Of a stretch of 64,000 nt of DNA, positions 35,641-46,208 are shown one piece after another. The stretch covers positions 57,733-121,732 of the forward strand of contig NBIV01000248.1 in assembly GCA_003194525.1 (NCBI GenBank), read 5' to 3'. The translations under genes were made by a program, and so were the position numbers. The notes under the pieces are model-generated. The model searched no databases. It worked only from the letters and a program-made list of their open reading frames with translations, and was not told the origin of the DNA. Source of the stretch: Gracilariopsis chorda (lineage: Eukaryota; Rhodophyta; Florideophyceae; Gracilariales; Gracilariaceae). Each line of letters starts with the position of its first letter. Positions within the stretch are counted from its first letter, which is position 1.

Positions 35641-37396
35641 TGAAAAACGCCCACCCTGGGTTCTCACTGCTCTTCCCATGACCTTTTCCCTTTCTAATCT
35701 CATCAGAGAGCACGCACGTGCCCCACCCGACGCGTCCCCAACCGTTCACCCACTTGGAGAACTTTCGTTCGCGAGTCTTTTAAACTACATCAGCATTAGT
35801 GCACCCATTTGCGACAGCACTACTTCGTTTATTGCGCTCCCTTTTGCGTGGCAAAGCAAAGTCACTTCTGAACTTGTGCGTAATCTCTCCCCGAAACCCC
35901 GCAGTCTTCAGCTTCTGATTTGCGTTCAACGCATCGACGCGCTCTCGGACTTGCCTGTTTGTGGAGTTGGTTTCCAATTCACAACCTCACTTGCAGGATT
36001 GGGGGAAACATTCCCCCATTTCTGCAGGCTCCAAGTAGCTTGCGAAGTAACCTTGAGTAGCCTTGACCTGGTAACCTTGGCAACCGCTTTTGGCAATACT
36101 GCGCCGGACCACAACCCGCCTTACTGGCAGTTTTTTTTGACTTGCAGATTTGGGGGAAACATTCCCCCATTTCTGCAACCTACGGACTTCGTCTTATTTC
36201 GAGGACATCTACCGAGCTCGCGCATTCCAATATTTGGCTCGAAAACGTCTTGAGTCTCGCCACTACCTCTGGTATTACGCATTACCGTTGCCGCTGGACT
36301 TTCGCCGCTCTGGTGCGGAAGTGAAACAGTCTCTCCCTCGCACTCACGTTCCATCTTCGCAGTTATCAGTTGCGCTTAGTCTGATCGCCTTTCCCCTCGG
36401 GTCTCGCGCAATTTTACCGCGTACGTTGCTGAGAGCCATGCGACTTCTCAGCGTACTAGACATTTTGTTTCTACTCTTGCTCCTAAATCACCGACGGAGC
36501 CTCGCGTAATTGTTATCACCAGGAAAGAAACCCCTGCTCCCTTCCCCTCGTTCCCGCGCTGTGTAGACGCGTGTAGGCTAGAGGCTTCTTGAACATCCAC
36601 GTGTCGTTGAAAAACCCTTCCCATCGGTTTGGCGTCTGGACCGACCACCTGAAGCCTCTACGCTGCAACTCTTTGCTACTACTACACGCTCCGCACCCCC
36701 GCGCTGAACTAACAAATATACACCCCCGCCATTTGCGTACGGATTGCGAATCGGCGTTACCTCCCAAACATAAAAACTTGGGTTGAGAAGAAAGTCCCAC
36801 CACTCCACCGGAAGCCACGTGGAATTGAGCATTCACCAGACGGGAAGCTTGCGTCTTTGATTAAGGGCCTCTGTTGCCATCATCCCTACTCGGACGTTGC
36901 CACTCTGACCGCCGATATAGTTCGAAAGCTGGGCACTGGCAGGGAATCGAGTGGGGACTTGAACTAATGTAAGGGCTAGTAATCACACCGTATAACCGGT
37001 TCTGCTTGGGTGTGCGCTGCAAATCCCCGAAGACAGGGTATCTCATCGTTCAGCACGGACTACATCTTGGTTAGTGATAGCATAGAAACCTTTGCCAAGC
37101 AAGCATCCGCAAGGAACTAGAGGAGGTTTACTGGTGAAAACATATCTTCTGTTAGGAACCTCTCCTGGACGTTCCGTTGGAAAGCGCGCACCAAGTTCTG
37201 GTTTGTGCAGAACTTTTCAGGCCGCAGCAAATCACAACTCACCGGGCCAGTCTAACCCGGAGTCAGAGGTCTGACCTTTAGGGCCTTCGGAGATAGCATC
37301 TCCTGCCAGTGTCCCCGCCAAGAAGAATCCCTCGCCTGGTAGGGGACCGATGAAGATAACTAATTACTACTCTCCTCTCTCACTGCCAGTCTCTCA
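35641..37396 (+). other. copia leader, two copies of a hairpin
   Basis: No retroelement domain is present before the gag-like frame at 37,397. A 191-residue frame (ATG 35,678 to 36,253) has no recognised domain. Two near-identical hairpins, at 35,992-36,026 and 36,143-36,177, share GGGGGAAACATTCCCCC with outer arms TGCAG.../...CTGCA. The rest holds no recognisable gene. Confidence 0.45.
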
Positions 37397-40300
37397 GTGA
37401 TGGATGGGGATCGAGTTACAGATAGAAGGAGCGTCCCCCGCTTACAAGGGAACGCAGACTACTATACTTGGCGTATATGCGTTTGCAACATGATGCACGC
37501 CTCACAAACACTCTTCGTGCTCAGTCAAGAGCGACCCATAGAGAGACAAAGTACCGCCCAAGCGCAAAAGAGCTTGGACGATGCCGATAGGACAGCTCGT
37601 TCTATTATCGTGCAAACCTGAGGTACACAAACCATCGTCGCCGTCTCAGACCTACTTGAACGAGAGCATTGCACCTCATTAGAAGTATGGAAGAAGTTGG
37701 AATCAACCTATAAGAAGGACAACATCCAGTCCAAGATGAACCTTCGTCAACGTCTAAGCGGTATGATACTCCATGATAGTGACGACATAGAGAAGCACCT
37801 ACACGACATGGAAACCATCTTCTTAGAGCTTGCACGCTTAGGAGATTAACTACCTGATCCCGAACGCACCACTTGCCTACTTAGAACATTTCCCGAATCT
37901 CTAATGGCGATCACTCTCCTAGCCGACGCCAATAAAATGGAATACGATCAACTCGTTTCCCTCGTACGTTGTGAAATGGACAGAAGAAAGCATTGAAAGT
38001 CCGCAACTACCTCTGAAGCGCAAGGAACAAATAAAGGGCGACAACAACCGTACCCCGCAGCCCAGATATTTCACGCCAGACCAAAACAATCCAAATTCAA
38101 ATCCAAGAATTGCAGATGCTGAAACTGTGGTAAACTAGGACACATTCGCGCCGAATGAAGAGTAAAAAGACCGATTGACCGCGCAAATAACAGACATCCC
38201 AAACGCGGAAGAAATTGCTTCCCCAGGAGAAACAAGAACAGAAAGCAAGGACCATGGGACTCAAACAGGCATGAACAAAACCCACACCGAAATAATAGCC
38301 AACGATATAACACTGAACAAGAGCCACGAGGTTTCGTTGCAATTGCTAAGGCTATGTCTTCCTGCTTTGATTTTAAAGTCAACACATGGCTCGAATGTGG
38401 TGCGACACATGTGTTTGTCAACGACAAACCATTATTCTGGGACTATCACCGTACTGGAGACCAAACAGGTCGCACATGCGACCGCCAGTCTAGGACCAAA
38501 GGATACGGAACAATAAGACTACCACTGGGAGATTGATTGAGTCTTCCCGCAAAACACACACCATCCTTTGACTCTAACCTCATTTCCCTCTCAATCCTCG
38601 CACAGTATACTCGGGTAGAATTCTTGAACAACACAGATTCCACGTGCTTCATCATCAAACATCCGAACTCTGGCGATGTACTCTACCGGTCACAACAGAG
38701 GGACGGACTATATCCGTTTTCGAACCCTATTCCACTACCAAGAGCACAAACGGCAACCCCGCTCCCAGGTGACACCACCAAAGACTGGCACGACAAAATT
38801 GGTCACACAGGAAAGGATAGGCTCTTGTCCTGCTCGAAACAATCGAAAGCGATCCCAAACCTCCTACGCTCCGAGGTATACAACATCCAATGCTCAGACT
38901 GCATTGAAGCAGGGACAAATCGGGCTGCCGTGGAACCCTCATCTTCAACGGCCACGAAGCCCCTTGAGCTGGTGCATACAGACCTTACTGGTCCGATTAC
39001 CCCACCTTCATTACAAGGCTCGAGGTATGTGCAGGTTCTCCTTGATGACAACACAAGGTCGTCATCTATATACTTTATGGATAGGAAACCGCAGTTCTTC
39101 CCTTCCATAAGATGGTACAAGGCGCGCGCAGAGAAGACTTACGAGGCCATAGACTCTACCGCGTTCGCCTTGACGGGGCGGGTGAGAACCGATCTGACGA
39201 CTTCATTGCATACGCGTCAGAAAACGGAATCGTCCTCGAGTACACTCCTCCATACGCCCACCAGTCGAATGGAACAGCAGAAAAGATCATCCAAGACCTT
39301 TGGAAAACTGCAAGGACAATTCTGCATGCTTCAAAACTCCCCCTAGAACTATGGGAAGAGGCGATATCCCACACTAACTAGATACGTAACCGCCTACCAA
39401 ACTCCCGTGTAGGTATGCAGATTCTCTACACCTATGGTTCAAGAGAAAGCCAGACTTCTCGTGACTTCTGAAGTTTGGACAAAAGGGACATGCATTTATC
39501 TACAGGTCAGAGACTGTTCCCAACAAAAAGCTCTTGACTCGCGCACTTCCCGGACACTTTGTTGAAATACAAAGCCTACGCAATTTGTACCGGATTTACA
39601 TTCCTTCGCTACGCAAGGTAGTGAAATGTAGACAACAGGACTTCACGGTCACAAAGGAAAGAATCCCTTCAATCAATCAACTGATTGATTTCTCCTCATT
39701 CAGACGAAAAGAAGCCGATAGCGAAATGCGAGATGCCGACGAGGAACATATGGACGCATCTCTAGCTCAGTGCTTGGTATCAAGGGCAAGGTATGACAAC
39801 AAGGAACAGGAACTCACGGTTCCGAAGACCTTTAGAGATGCACGCAACATTCCAAAGTGGGCCAATGCAATCGATAGGGAGTACGAGGCTCTAACCAGCA
39901 GAAAGACGTGGAAGCTGGTGGACCAGAAACCTGAAATGAAACCACTGCCATTCCTGTGGACGTTCATCGCGAAGCATATAACCAGCAAGCCACAGAAGGT
40001 ACTGCCAAAGGCTCAATGTGTGGTCCGAGGAGACAAACAGGAGCGGTATTTGGATTACGATCCGGAAAAGTAGTACGCTCCCGTAGCACGGCCAGAGACA
40101 ATCCGACTCGGGCTGGCGAAAACGGCTGCACAAGGTTTAATAATGGAAACCTTGGATATAAGTAACGCTTAATTATACGGAGACCTGGACGAGCCACTAT
40201 TAATGGAACAGCCTACCAATGCGTCGGGCTCGTCATATCAACATGGAAAGGTCTGCCTACTACTGAAGTCGATGTATGGTGCGAAACAAGCCGGACAAAT

Positions 40301-41395
40301 CTGGGGATCACTATTCCATGCAGAGCTGCTAAAGCTAAAATTTCGGTAGTCGCGAACGGACAGCTGACTATACATCTACAAGTCGAGTACTGGGTTTATT
40401 CTACTCGTGGTTGTAGTCGACTAATGTTGTCGGACTCAAGATCTCTCCTGGAATACTTTAAGGAAGAGGGGAAGAAACTCTTTCAGGTGAAGGTTCTTGG
40501 TGAAGCAAAGTCTTTTATTGGGATGGACATTGACATGGACAGAAAAGGCATTTGGGTATCACAAGAAAGATACGTCATGAAGGCGTTAGAGGAGTACGGA
40601 TTAGTGAAATCGAATCCTGCGCAAACTCCGTTGCCTACTCCTTGCGATCTGACGGATCTAAAGGACGACGAAGAAGGTCTCTCCACTGTGCTTCAGGCCC
40701 GATACGGAAAAATTGTAGGGCATTTGATGTACTTGGCTGTGACTTCAAGGCCTGACATCATGTTTGCAGCTTCAATGCTAGCGAGGCAAGTGCATGCTCT
40801 TGGAAAGAGACATGCTGGACTTGCGAAAAGGGTTTTAAGATACCTGAAAGGTACGAAGGACTATTGCCTCCACTTCTCATCAAGCGCCAACGCGCAGATG
40901 GAAACGTATTGCGATGCATACTGGGCTGGTTGCAAGGAAACCAGAAAATCTACAACTGGTTTACTGGTAAGGGTAAACTAAAGACCCATCCTTTGGACTA
41001 CAAAGAAGCAGACGACAATTGCGCTATCGTCTGGGGAAGCTGAATAAATCGCGCTGTCCTATTGCTGGAAAGCCGTGACATGGCTAAGGAGATTGTTTTG
41101 GGAAATGATGAATGAAACCATAGTTGAAGATGAACCGGAAGACATGTATCCCATCTCGGTATTCAATGATAGCTCCACCGCGTTGTCAATCGTCCAAAAT
41201 GCCCGGAAGTCTGAGCGTAACAAGCACATTGGTCTCAAGTTCTACCATGTTAAAAAATTGGTGACGAATGGCGTTGTTCGCTTGAAATATGTGCGAACTG
41301 AAATGCAGCCTGCCGACGTGTTTACTAAGTCGTTGAGGCAAGACCGTCTGCAAACATTGGGTTTGGTGTGTGGCGTATATCGTCACTTCTGATTT
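37397..41395 (+). pseudogene. copia gag-pol, multiple stops
   Basis: In order: gag with a retrotran-gag-like region (LEVWKKLESTYKKDNIQSKM, LRQRLSGMILHDSDDIEKHL) and a CCHC knuckle read as C-stop-NCGKLGHIRAE-stop (TGA 38,120-38,122 at the aromatic position). The protease region is poorly kept. A GAG-pre-integrase HHCC zinc region follows (HDKIGHTGKDRLLSC, NIQCSDC), then integrase (LVHTDLTGPI; after a frameshift PPYAHQSNGTAEKIIQDLWK). Next come reverse transcriptase (EYEALTSRKTWKLV, YAPVARPETIRLGL, SMYGAKQAGQIWG) and RNase H (QTTIALSSGEAE, KHIGLKFYHVKKLV, QPADVFTKSL). Stops include TAG at 39,379-39,381 where the family has Trp (NWIRNRLPNSRVG), and several in the reverse transcriptase. It ends at a TGA at about 41,392. 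Dead element. Confidence 0.85.
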
Positions 41396-41650
41396 TTTTG
41401 ACAAAAGTTTTAACGCTTATGTTTTTCGATTTGTGATTTTCTTTTTCTTTGATTTTTGTAACAGAAATAAGAACCCGTTGTACCGTTACACGGATCTGGG
41501 TAGAATGGAACTTGCTATACCTTTTCCTTTTGGCGCAGATTTTTCCTACAAGGGTTTGCTGCCCAAAAGGTTTTTAACGGTGGCACCCTTAGTCAATTAA
41601 TCGAGATAGATACTAGTAGTACGCAATCATGATAATTTGTTCATAACTGC

Positions 41651-41659
41651 GAGGGATGG
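41651..41659 (+). other. Polypurine tract
   Basis: GAGGGATGG directly precedes the 3' LTR start at 41,660, the position where plus-strand DNA synthesis is primed in LTR retroelements. Assigned by position and base composition. Confidence 0.6.
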
Positions 41660-41727
41660 TGTGAATGGCTGTACCAGCCGTTCAGTGAAACGTGTAGATG
41701 TACACGTTTCACTGAACCTGACGGTCA
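41660..41727 (+). repeat. copia 3' LTR, left part
   Basis: First 68 bases of the 3' LTR, from TGTGAATGGCTGTA to CTGACGGTCA. The sequence breaks off where the Harbinger element begins and continues at 45,159. Confidence 0.9.
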
Positions 41728-41965
41728 GAGCACCCCTACTGGTTTGGTTAAATCTAGAGGCTAAATATGATACATATCCCATTTGGAGATAACTATTTCA
41801 TACGCACCACTACTGGTTAGACAGTAAATAATATGTTCAAAAAACGTGGTGTGCCGTGATTGGATCTCTGAAATGTAACGGGCATCGAGTACGAGGTCCA
41901 GTACAAGAGGTACTGCAACATGTGTAGAACGCCAACCTCCCATACATTCACCCCCGCCAGCCATC

Positions 41966-43294
41966 ATGTCCGAGACCGCTTCCTCTACGTCGTCGTCAGA
42001 CATTGAATGCTACATCGCAGACATGTTTGATGACGACATTGATGTCGTGGGACACCTACAGAGTGCAGTTTCAATTGTCCTCAATAACGAAGTCAGGCGC
42101 AACAAAGATGAAGGCAAGTATCGAGGGAGGACAGCTGGGTCAAAAAATATCAAGCGCGGGGATTGTTCGTGGTTCACAGACTACTTGAGCGATAGACCAG
42201 TGTACTCCGCCGTTAAATTCAGGAACGCATTCCGTATACCCCTCAAGCTTTATTGGAAACTTCATGAAGAGTTATTGGATGAAGACAAATCGTTTGAACA
42301 ACAAAAAGATGCCTCAAAAAGGGCAGGACACTCCAGTCATCAAAAAATATTGTGCTGCTTACGTCGTCTGGGAAGTGGGCTTTCTTTCGAGCAGATGGAT
42401 GACATGTCACGCATGATTCCGGAGAGCCAACGCGTGTACTTTCGAAAGTTTCTGGTTGCTGTAGTTGGACGATTTGGGCCTTCATTTCTGAACAGGGAAC
42501 CGGCATTGGAGAAGTTGCGGGCAGTTGTCGCAGAGTATGAGAAGGCCGGTTTCCCTGGATGTGTAGGTTGCATCGACTGTATGCATATGCACTGGAAAAA
42601 CTGCCCCAAATCACTAAAGGGGCAGTATCACAACCCTAAAGATGGAAAGCTGGCAACAGTTTCTTGTGAGGCACTTGTTGACAGGAATCTATACTGTTGG
42701 CACTGGTTTTCTGGACGCTGCGGTACGAACAACGACATAACAGTGCTTGACAGTAGCCCCCTCATCAACGATATGATATCTGGCAAGAGAAGGATGACGT
42801 TGCCGGAGGGGTACGTCATCAATAATGTTCGACGAATGTGGTTCCTCCACATGCTTGGCGATGGAATCTACCCTCAATGGGCAATATTCGTATTGACCAA
42901 CCATGCTCCTTTGAGTGACCGTGACAGATATATGACTAAGAGGCAAGAAGCCGTCAGGAAGAATGTGGAGAGGTTTTTTGGGTGTTTACAGGGGCGATTC
43001 AGGATCATGAGGCAAGAGAGACACGAGGGGAGCGACACTCAGCTGATACTGACTAGCCATGTGTGTGTGATTCTTCACAACATCATTGTCAAGATGGCTG
43101 TCAGCGGCGAATTGTCTGAGGAGCTGGACGAGGATGGCGTTCTGCAGAGTGATAGAGAGCTCCTACCGGAGTTCTTTGAATTCGGTGGTGATGAACCGGA
43201 GGTGTCGGGAGAGGGAACTGGAAGGCAGGGAGGAAATGGGCATGATGGCATATCGTATCTACTGGAGAGAGACAGATTAGTATGTAGTAAGTAA
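41966..43294 (+). CDS. PIF/Harbinger transposase, intact ORF (442 aa)
   Basis: ATG at 41,966, uninterrupted to a TAA at 43,294. The N-terminal region includes FRNAFRIPLKLYWKLHEELL and SSHQKILCCLRRLGSGLSF. The DDE core has GCVGCIDCMHMHWKNCP (Asp204), GRCGTNNDITVLDSSPL (Asp257), LGDGIYPQWAIF and KNVERFFGCLQGRFRIMRQE (Glu335), all in the expected order. The C-terminus is acidic (SGELSEELDEDGVLQSDREL, EFFEFGGDEPEVSGE). Such proteins cut and rejoin the element ends together with the Myb-like partner, which is encoded on the opposite strand 180 bp downstream. Length is in the normal range. A second, truncated copy at 56,466-56,988 shows the family is present more than once. The residue assignments follow family motifs and are my reading. 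Confidence 0.9.
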   Translation: MSETASSTSSSDIECYIADMFDDDIDVVGHLQSAVSIVLNNEVRRNKDEGKYRGRTAGSKNIKRGDCSWFTDYLSDRPVYSAVKFRNAFRIPLKLYWKLHEELLDEDKSFEQQKDASKRAGHSSHQKILCCLRRLGSGLSFEQMDDMSRMIPESQRVYFRKFLVAVVGRFGPSFLNREPALEKLRAVVAEYEKAGFPGCVGCIDCMHMHWKNCPKSLKGQYHNPKDGKLATVSCEALVDRNLYCWHWFSGRCGTNNDITVLDSSPLINDMISGKRRMTLPEGYVINNVRRMWFLHMLGDGIYPQWAIFVLTNHAPLSDRDRYMTKRQEAVRKNVERFFGCLQGRFRIMRQERHEGSDTQLILTSHVCVILHNIIVKMAVSGELSEELDEDGVLQSDRELLPEFFEFGGDEPEVSGEGTGRQGGNGHDGISYLLERDRLVCSK

Positions 43295-43473
43295 AGGCAC
43301 ATAGAGCTGACTGAGGCACTCTCGCATCATTTATGGGACATGAAAGGAAGCGGAGTAGCAGAAAACTGAGGTTGGTACATGGTAGCGCCTGGGCCTCGCA
43401 AGCTCTGCCCGCTGCGCCACCACTGACTTTCAACTCGCTGTGCAACAGCGCGCGCCGGGAGCTGAACAAAACT

Positions 43474-44385
43474 CTATTGATGGCGAGCCTCTCGCTCGTT
43501 CACGTCCCCGTCTGTATCTTCCCTTACATCCTTTGCAGTTCCAGCTCGATCTGGCTGTTCACTTTCGACCATAGACGAAGCCTGTGATAGAAGGACCATC
43601 AGCTTCGCTCCTTTCTCTTCTTCGTTCAGCGGCAGAGACTTGATAATCTTAAACTGAAATGCCACTGAAGACGCTAACAGCTTTCCTTTCGTGCTGTTTT
43701 CGATAGCACATCCAACACGGTCGATCGACTTCGCCATCTTTTCGGCCCCTGCCTCAACAGCATTTTCAGCCTTCTCTCGTTTCACGCCTCTCGGTCGAGA
43801 ACGTGACGGAGCGGCCATCGAAATGTTGCTGTTTGAGCTTGGCACGCAAGGAGAAGCATTCCTGTCTTCATTGCTCGATGTTTGGAGCCGACTTGCACTG
43901 CTCACCTCAGATGAGCCCAACGAGCGAGGGCTGTACCTTAGCCGGAAGTCTGGTGCTGAAGAAAAAGCGATGGAAGTGGAGAACTTCGGATGAATCGAAA
44001 GTAGCATTACTGCCTCAATAAATTTGACCGGAGCCGCGAGCTTTTTGGTGCCACCCTTCTCCAAAGTTCCGTTCCTCTGTCGATAAAGTTCCATTACATG
44101 AGCTTTGGTGTCTTCTTCAGTTTCTCCTGACGGAATGTTCGCGCGGTAGAGCTTGTCAGCGGCAAGGAACTTCTGCGTAACCCTCTGGATTGTCGTCCAG
44201 CGGCACTTGAGACTGGCTGAAGAACGATGCGTTGTGCTGGGCTGTTTGTTGTAGTCAGCTGCGACTCTATTCCAGAACGTCTCGGATTTCTGTTCCGTCG
44301 CCCGCTGTGACACTGAAACTCACCATGTCGACAGGGCCAGATCTTCCACTGGCTTGGAGTTGCTGCCTTTGGTCTCGCGGGACAT
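43474..44385 (-). CDS. Myb/trihelix-like partner of Harbinger element 1
   Basis: The DNA-binding domain reads SETFWNRVAADYNKQPSTTH, SASLKCRWTTIQRVTQKFLA and TKAHVMELYRQRNG, the pattern of the SANT/trihelix accessory protein of PIF/Harbinger elements. That protein binds the subterminal DNA and imports the transposase. A Ser-rich linker and a C-terminal helix (VAFQFKIIKSLPLNEEEKGA) follow. The natural start is probably ATG 44,385 (MSRETKGSNSKPVEDLALST), conserved in element 2, but one in-frame TGA (44,320-44,322) lies between it and the domain. In element 2 this position is open (TCWSSVSQ). Either this copy has lost its N-terminus, or it starts at a non-ATG codon, or the base is wrong. Downstream of the stop the frame is open for 279 codons. 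Confidence 0.65.
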
Positions 44386-44774
44386 GACGAGGAAAATAAT
44401 GAATGGTATGAAAAAGAAGAGGAGGGGAAGAGACAGGAGGAAGTTGTGGATTGAGGAAGGAGGGAGGAGGGAGGGACGATACAGGAGGATGTGGTGGATG
44501 GAGGAAGGAAGGAGGGAGGGAGTAGGAAGGGGGAGTTGGATTGAGTATGTATTTCGTTACATTTGGTGCAAACGTTTGGTTCATTTGCCAAGTAGCGTAA
44601 CGCTACTCGCATCTTTATATGAGTAAATGAGTAAATCTGTCGCCATCCGGTCCGCTGTTTGGAGATAGATTTACTCAAAATGCTAAAGGTTTTGGAGATA
44701 CCCACTCCAGTAGAATTGATCGTGAGTAAATCAATCTCCAAAAATCAAAACTTTACTCATTTACTCAACCACTA

Positions 44775-45144
44775 GTGTCTATCGGACCGCTGATCTCATA
44801 TGAGGTCAAAACAATCAACTTTACGTTTAATTTTAGTTATTTTGTTCGGATTATTTTGCCTTTTGTAGTCTGTATAAGTTATGCAACATGTTTTTGTATA
44901 GCAAAACTTCTAAGCTTCTGTTGTTTATGCTAGGTGAGAAGCAGAAACATAAGACAACCAGATGGGTTGATAGAGATGTGCTTGTAAAATATGACTAATT
45001 TACTACAGAGCTTCAGAAAACCGGCTTTTTTGATATCAAAAACGTACTTTTGATTCAAAAACACCGTTCCTGACGCGTGTATGAAAGGGTCAAAACCTCC
45101 AAAAAATAATCATTTGGCAACATTACATCCGGGCGGATAGACAC
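44775..45144. mobile_element. 370-bp TA-flanked MITE in the Harbinger right end
   Basis: The segment begins GTGTCTATCGGACCG and ends, on the minus strand, GTGTCTATCCGCCCG (13 of 15 bases match), and is flanked by TA on both sides (44,773-44,774 and 45,145-45,146). It separates the outer TIR (GAGCACCCCTA) from GTGGTTGAGTAAATGA, which is close to the end in Harbinger element 2 (54,544). TA duplication suggests a Tc1/mariner-type non-autonomous element. It is AT-rich and non-coding. Confidence 0.7.
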
Positions 45145-45158
45145 TAGGGGTGCTCTCA

Positions 45159-45239
45159 GAGTATCAATAAAGCACCGCCGGCGGGTCTGGCTGACCTCGT
45201 GTGTGGGTCAAGCCGCTAGGCACTACCCCGCGTTTTTCA
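45159..45239 (+). repeat. copia 3' LTR, right part
   Basis: Remaining 81 bases of the 3' LTR, from GAGTATCAATAAAGC to GCGTTTTTCA. They match 35,546-35,626 of the 5' LTR with a few substitutions. Confidence 0.9.
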
Positions 45240-45803
45240 AGCCACCCCCTTTCTGAGCACAGTGCAACGTGTGCCGCGTGCAATGAACGCAAGTAGCCGC
45301 TTGTTTATTTTTAGGTACAACTTTTTGTGCGCACAAGATCTGATAGCGTTTAACTGAATTGACGCTTGACGCCGGAGCGGGGACAGCGTTAGTCTAGTCA
45401 AAAGATCCGGGAAAGGGAACAGCACTTACTGCGTGGGGAACGTGGAGCGTCTGAGAGCAAAGTCACTTTGTAAGTGGTAGCGCGTTGCGGAATAGAGCGT
45501 CAATGACCGTGTCTGATATGTGAGCGGCTTGTATGCGGAAAGCGTTGCCGGCGATTGCGCTGAGCGTAGTTGAAAAGAGAGCCTCATGCTGCGCTACGGC
45601 GTTGCAAACCGGCGTGTGTCCGTTTGCAGGTGTTACAACTCGCGCAACAAGCGAACCATATTCGGTCGCTTGTGCACGCGGTGGCAATGACGAGCCGCAC
45701 GGTTTTGCAGCAGCCGCTCATGCAAAGCAAACGCGCTCAGCGCTGCGTAAGCGCTGTCAAGAAAGGTTTGACACGAAAGAAAGAAACAGCGAGAGGCTGC
45801 GGT
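45240..45803. other. No recognisable gene
   Basis: GC-rich, single-copy-looking sequence to the right of the copia element. Frames on both strands lack domains. It may contain 3' flanking or regulatory sequence of the secreted-protein gene that ends at 45,804. Confidence 0.4.
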
Positions 45804-46208
45804 CTAACGACGTCGAAAGAAACTCCTAGGCGAGCAAGATAGTCCGAAGGAGCCGCCGGCAGACGAGTAACCAGGGTGTTCAATGTCGACGCCAGGTCGC
45901 AACGCGCACGTGATGGCGTCGTGAAACAGGTGGTACGAGAGGTTACCCGCCTCCGTACAGGCGGCGTGTCCGCGCAGGGAGTCGTACGCGACGAGTCTTT
46001 CCTTGACGACCATGTCGTCGGAGTCGGTGATGGAGGCGAGGAGAATGGCCAGCTCGCCCTCTTTGAGCGGGAAGCCGGAGCAGTAGACGGGGATGCCGTT
46101 CTCGGTGAAACAGCTACGGTACACGCCCGTGCCGATGCACACGATGGAGACGGCGGCGGAGGCGGAAAGGAGGCAGAGCGCGCAAAGAAGGAATGCGGGA
46201 ATTCTCAT
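45804..46208 (-). CDS. Small Cys-rich secreted protein (134 aa)
   Basis: ATG at 46,206-46,208, TAG at 45,804-45,806. The N-terminus MRIPAFLLCALCLLSASAAV is a clear signal peptide (one Arg, Leu-rich core, small residues before the likely cleavage site). The remaining ~110 residues have six cysteines (SIVCIG, RSCF, VYCSG, AACTE, TCAL, LSCS), which suggests up to three disulfide bonds. The C-terminus ends SFFRRR. I do not recognise the family. It faces the metalloprotease-like gene divergently with 978 bp between the two starts, and both products are predicted secreted. Base composition is GC-rich like that gene and unlike the neighbouring transposons. Confidence 0.65.
   Translation of the reverse strand: MRIPAFLLCALCLLSASAAVSIVCIGTGVYRSCFTENGIPVYCSGFPLKEGELAILLASITDSDDMVVKERLVAYDSLRGHAACTEAGNLSYHLFHDAITCALRPGVDIEHPGYSSAGGSFGLSCSPRSFFRRR

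Larger units (their letters stand above)
41728..45155. mobile_element. PIF/Harbinger element 1, full length
   Basis: Ends are GAGCACCCCTACTGG (left) and, on the minus strand, GAGCACCCCTAGTGT (right), sharing GAGCACCCCTA. The 3-bp target TCA is duplicated at 41,725-41,727 and 45,156-45,158, and one TCA is present at the unbroken site in the 5' LTR (35,545 region), which proves the insertion. A 3-bp duplication is typical of PIF/Harbinger. The element encodes a transposase (plus strand) and a Myb/trihelix-like protein (minus strand), converging, the usual two-gene plan. A 370-bp MITE lies near the right end. The transposase is uninterrupted, so this copy may be recent. Confidence 0.9.
35478..45239 (+). 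mobile_element. Ty1/copia retrotransposon with nested insertions
   Basis: Two 149-bp LTRs define the element: 35,478-35,626, and 41,660-41,727 plus 45,159-45,239. The second is split by a PIF/Harbinger transposon. A primer-binding-site-like sequence follows the 5' LTR and a purine tract precedes the 3' LTR. The ~4-kb coding region (gag, integrase, reverse transcriptase, RNase H in Ty1/copia order) has many stops. Without the insertion the element is about 6.3 kb. The 5-bp flanks (AGGCT left, AGCCA right) do not match, so a target duplication cannot be confirmed. The unusually long leader (35,641-37,396) contains no known domain. Confidence 0.85.

Noticed and set aside
35678..36253. 191-aa frame in the copia leader
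   Set aside because: It has an ATG but no domain, and it passes through both hairpin copies. It is kept only as part of the leader description.
43101..43469. 122-aa minus-strand frame over the 3' end of the Harbinger transposase
   Set aside because: It is antisense to conserved transposase sequence and has no domain.
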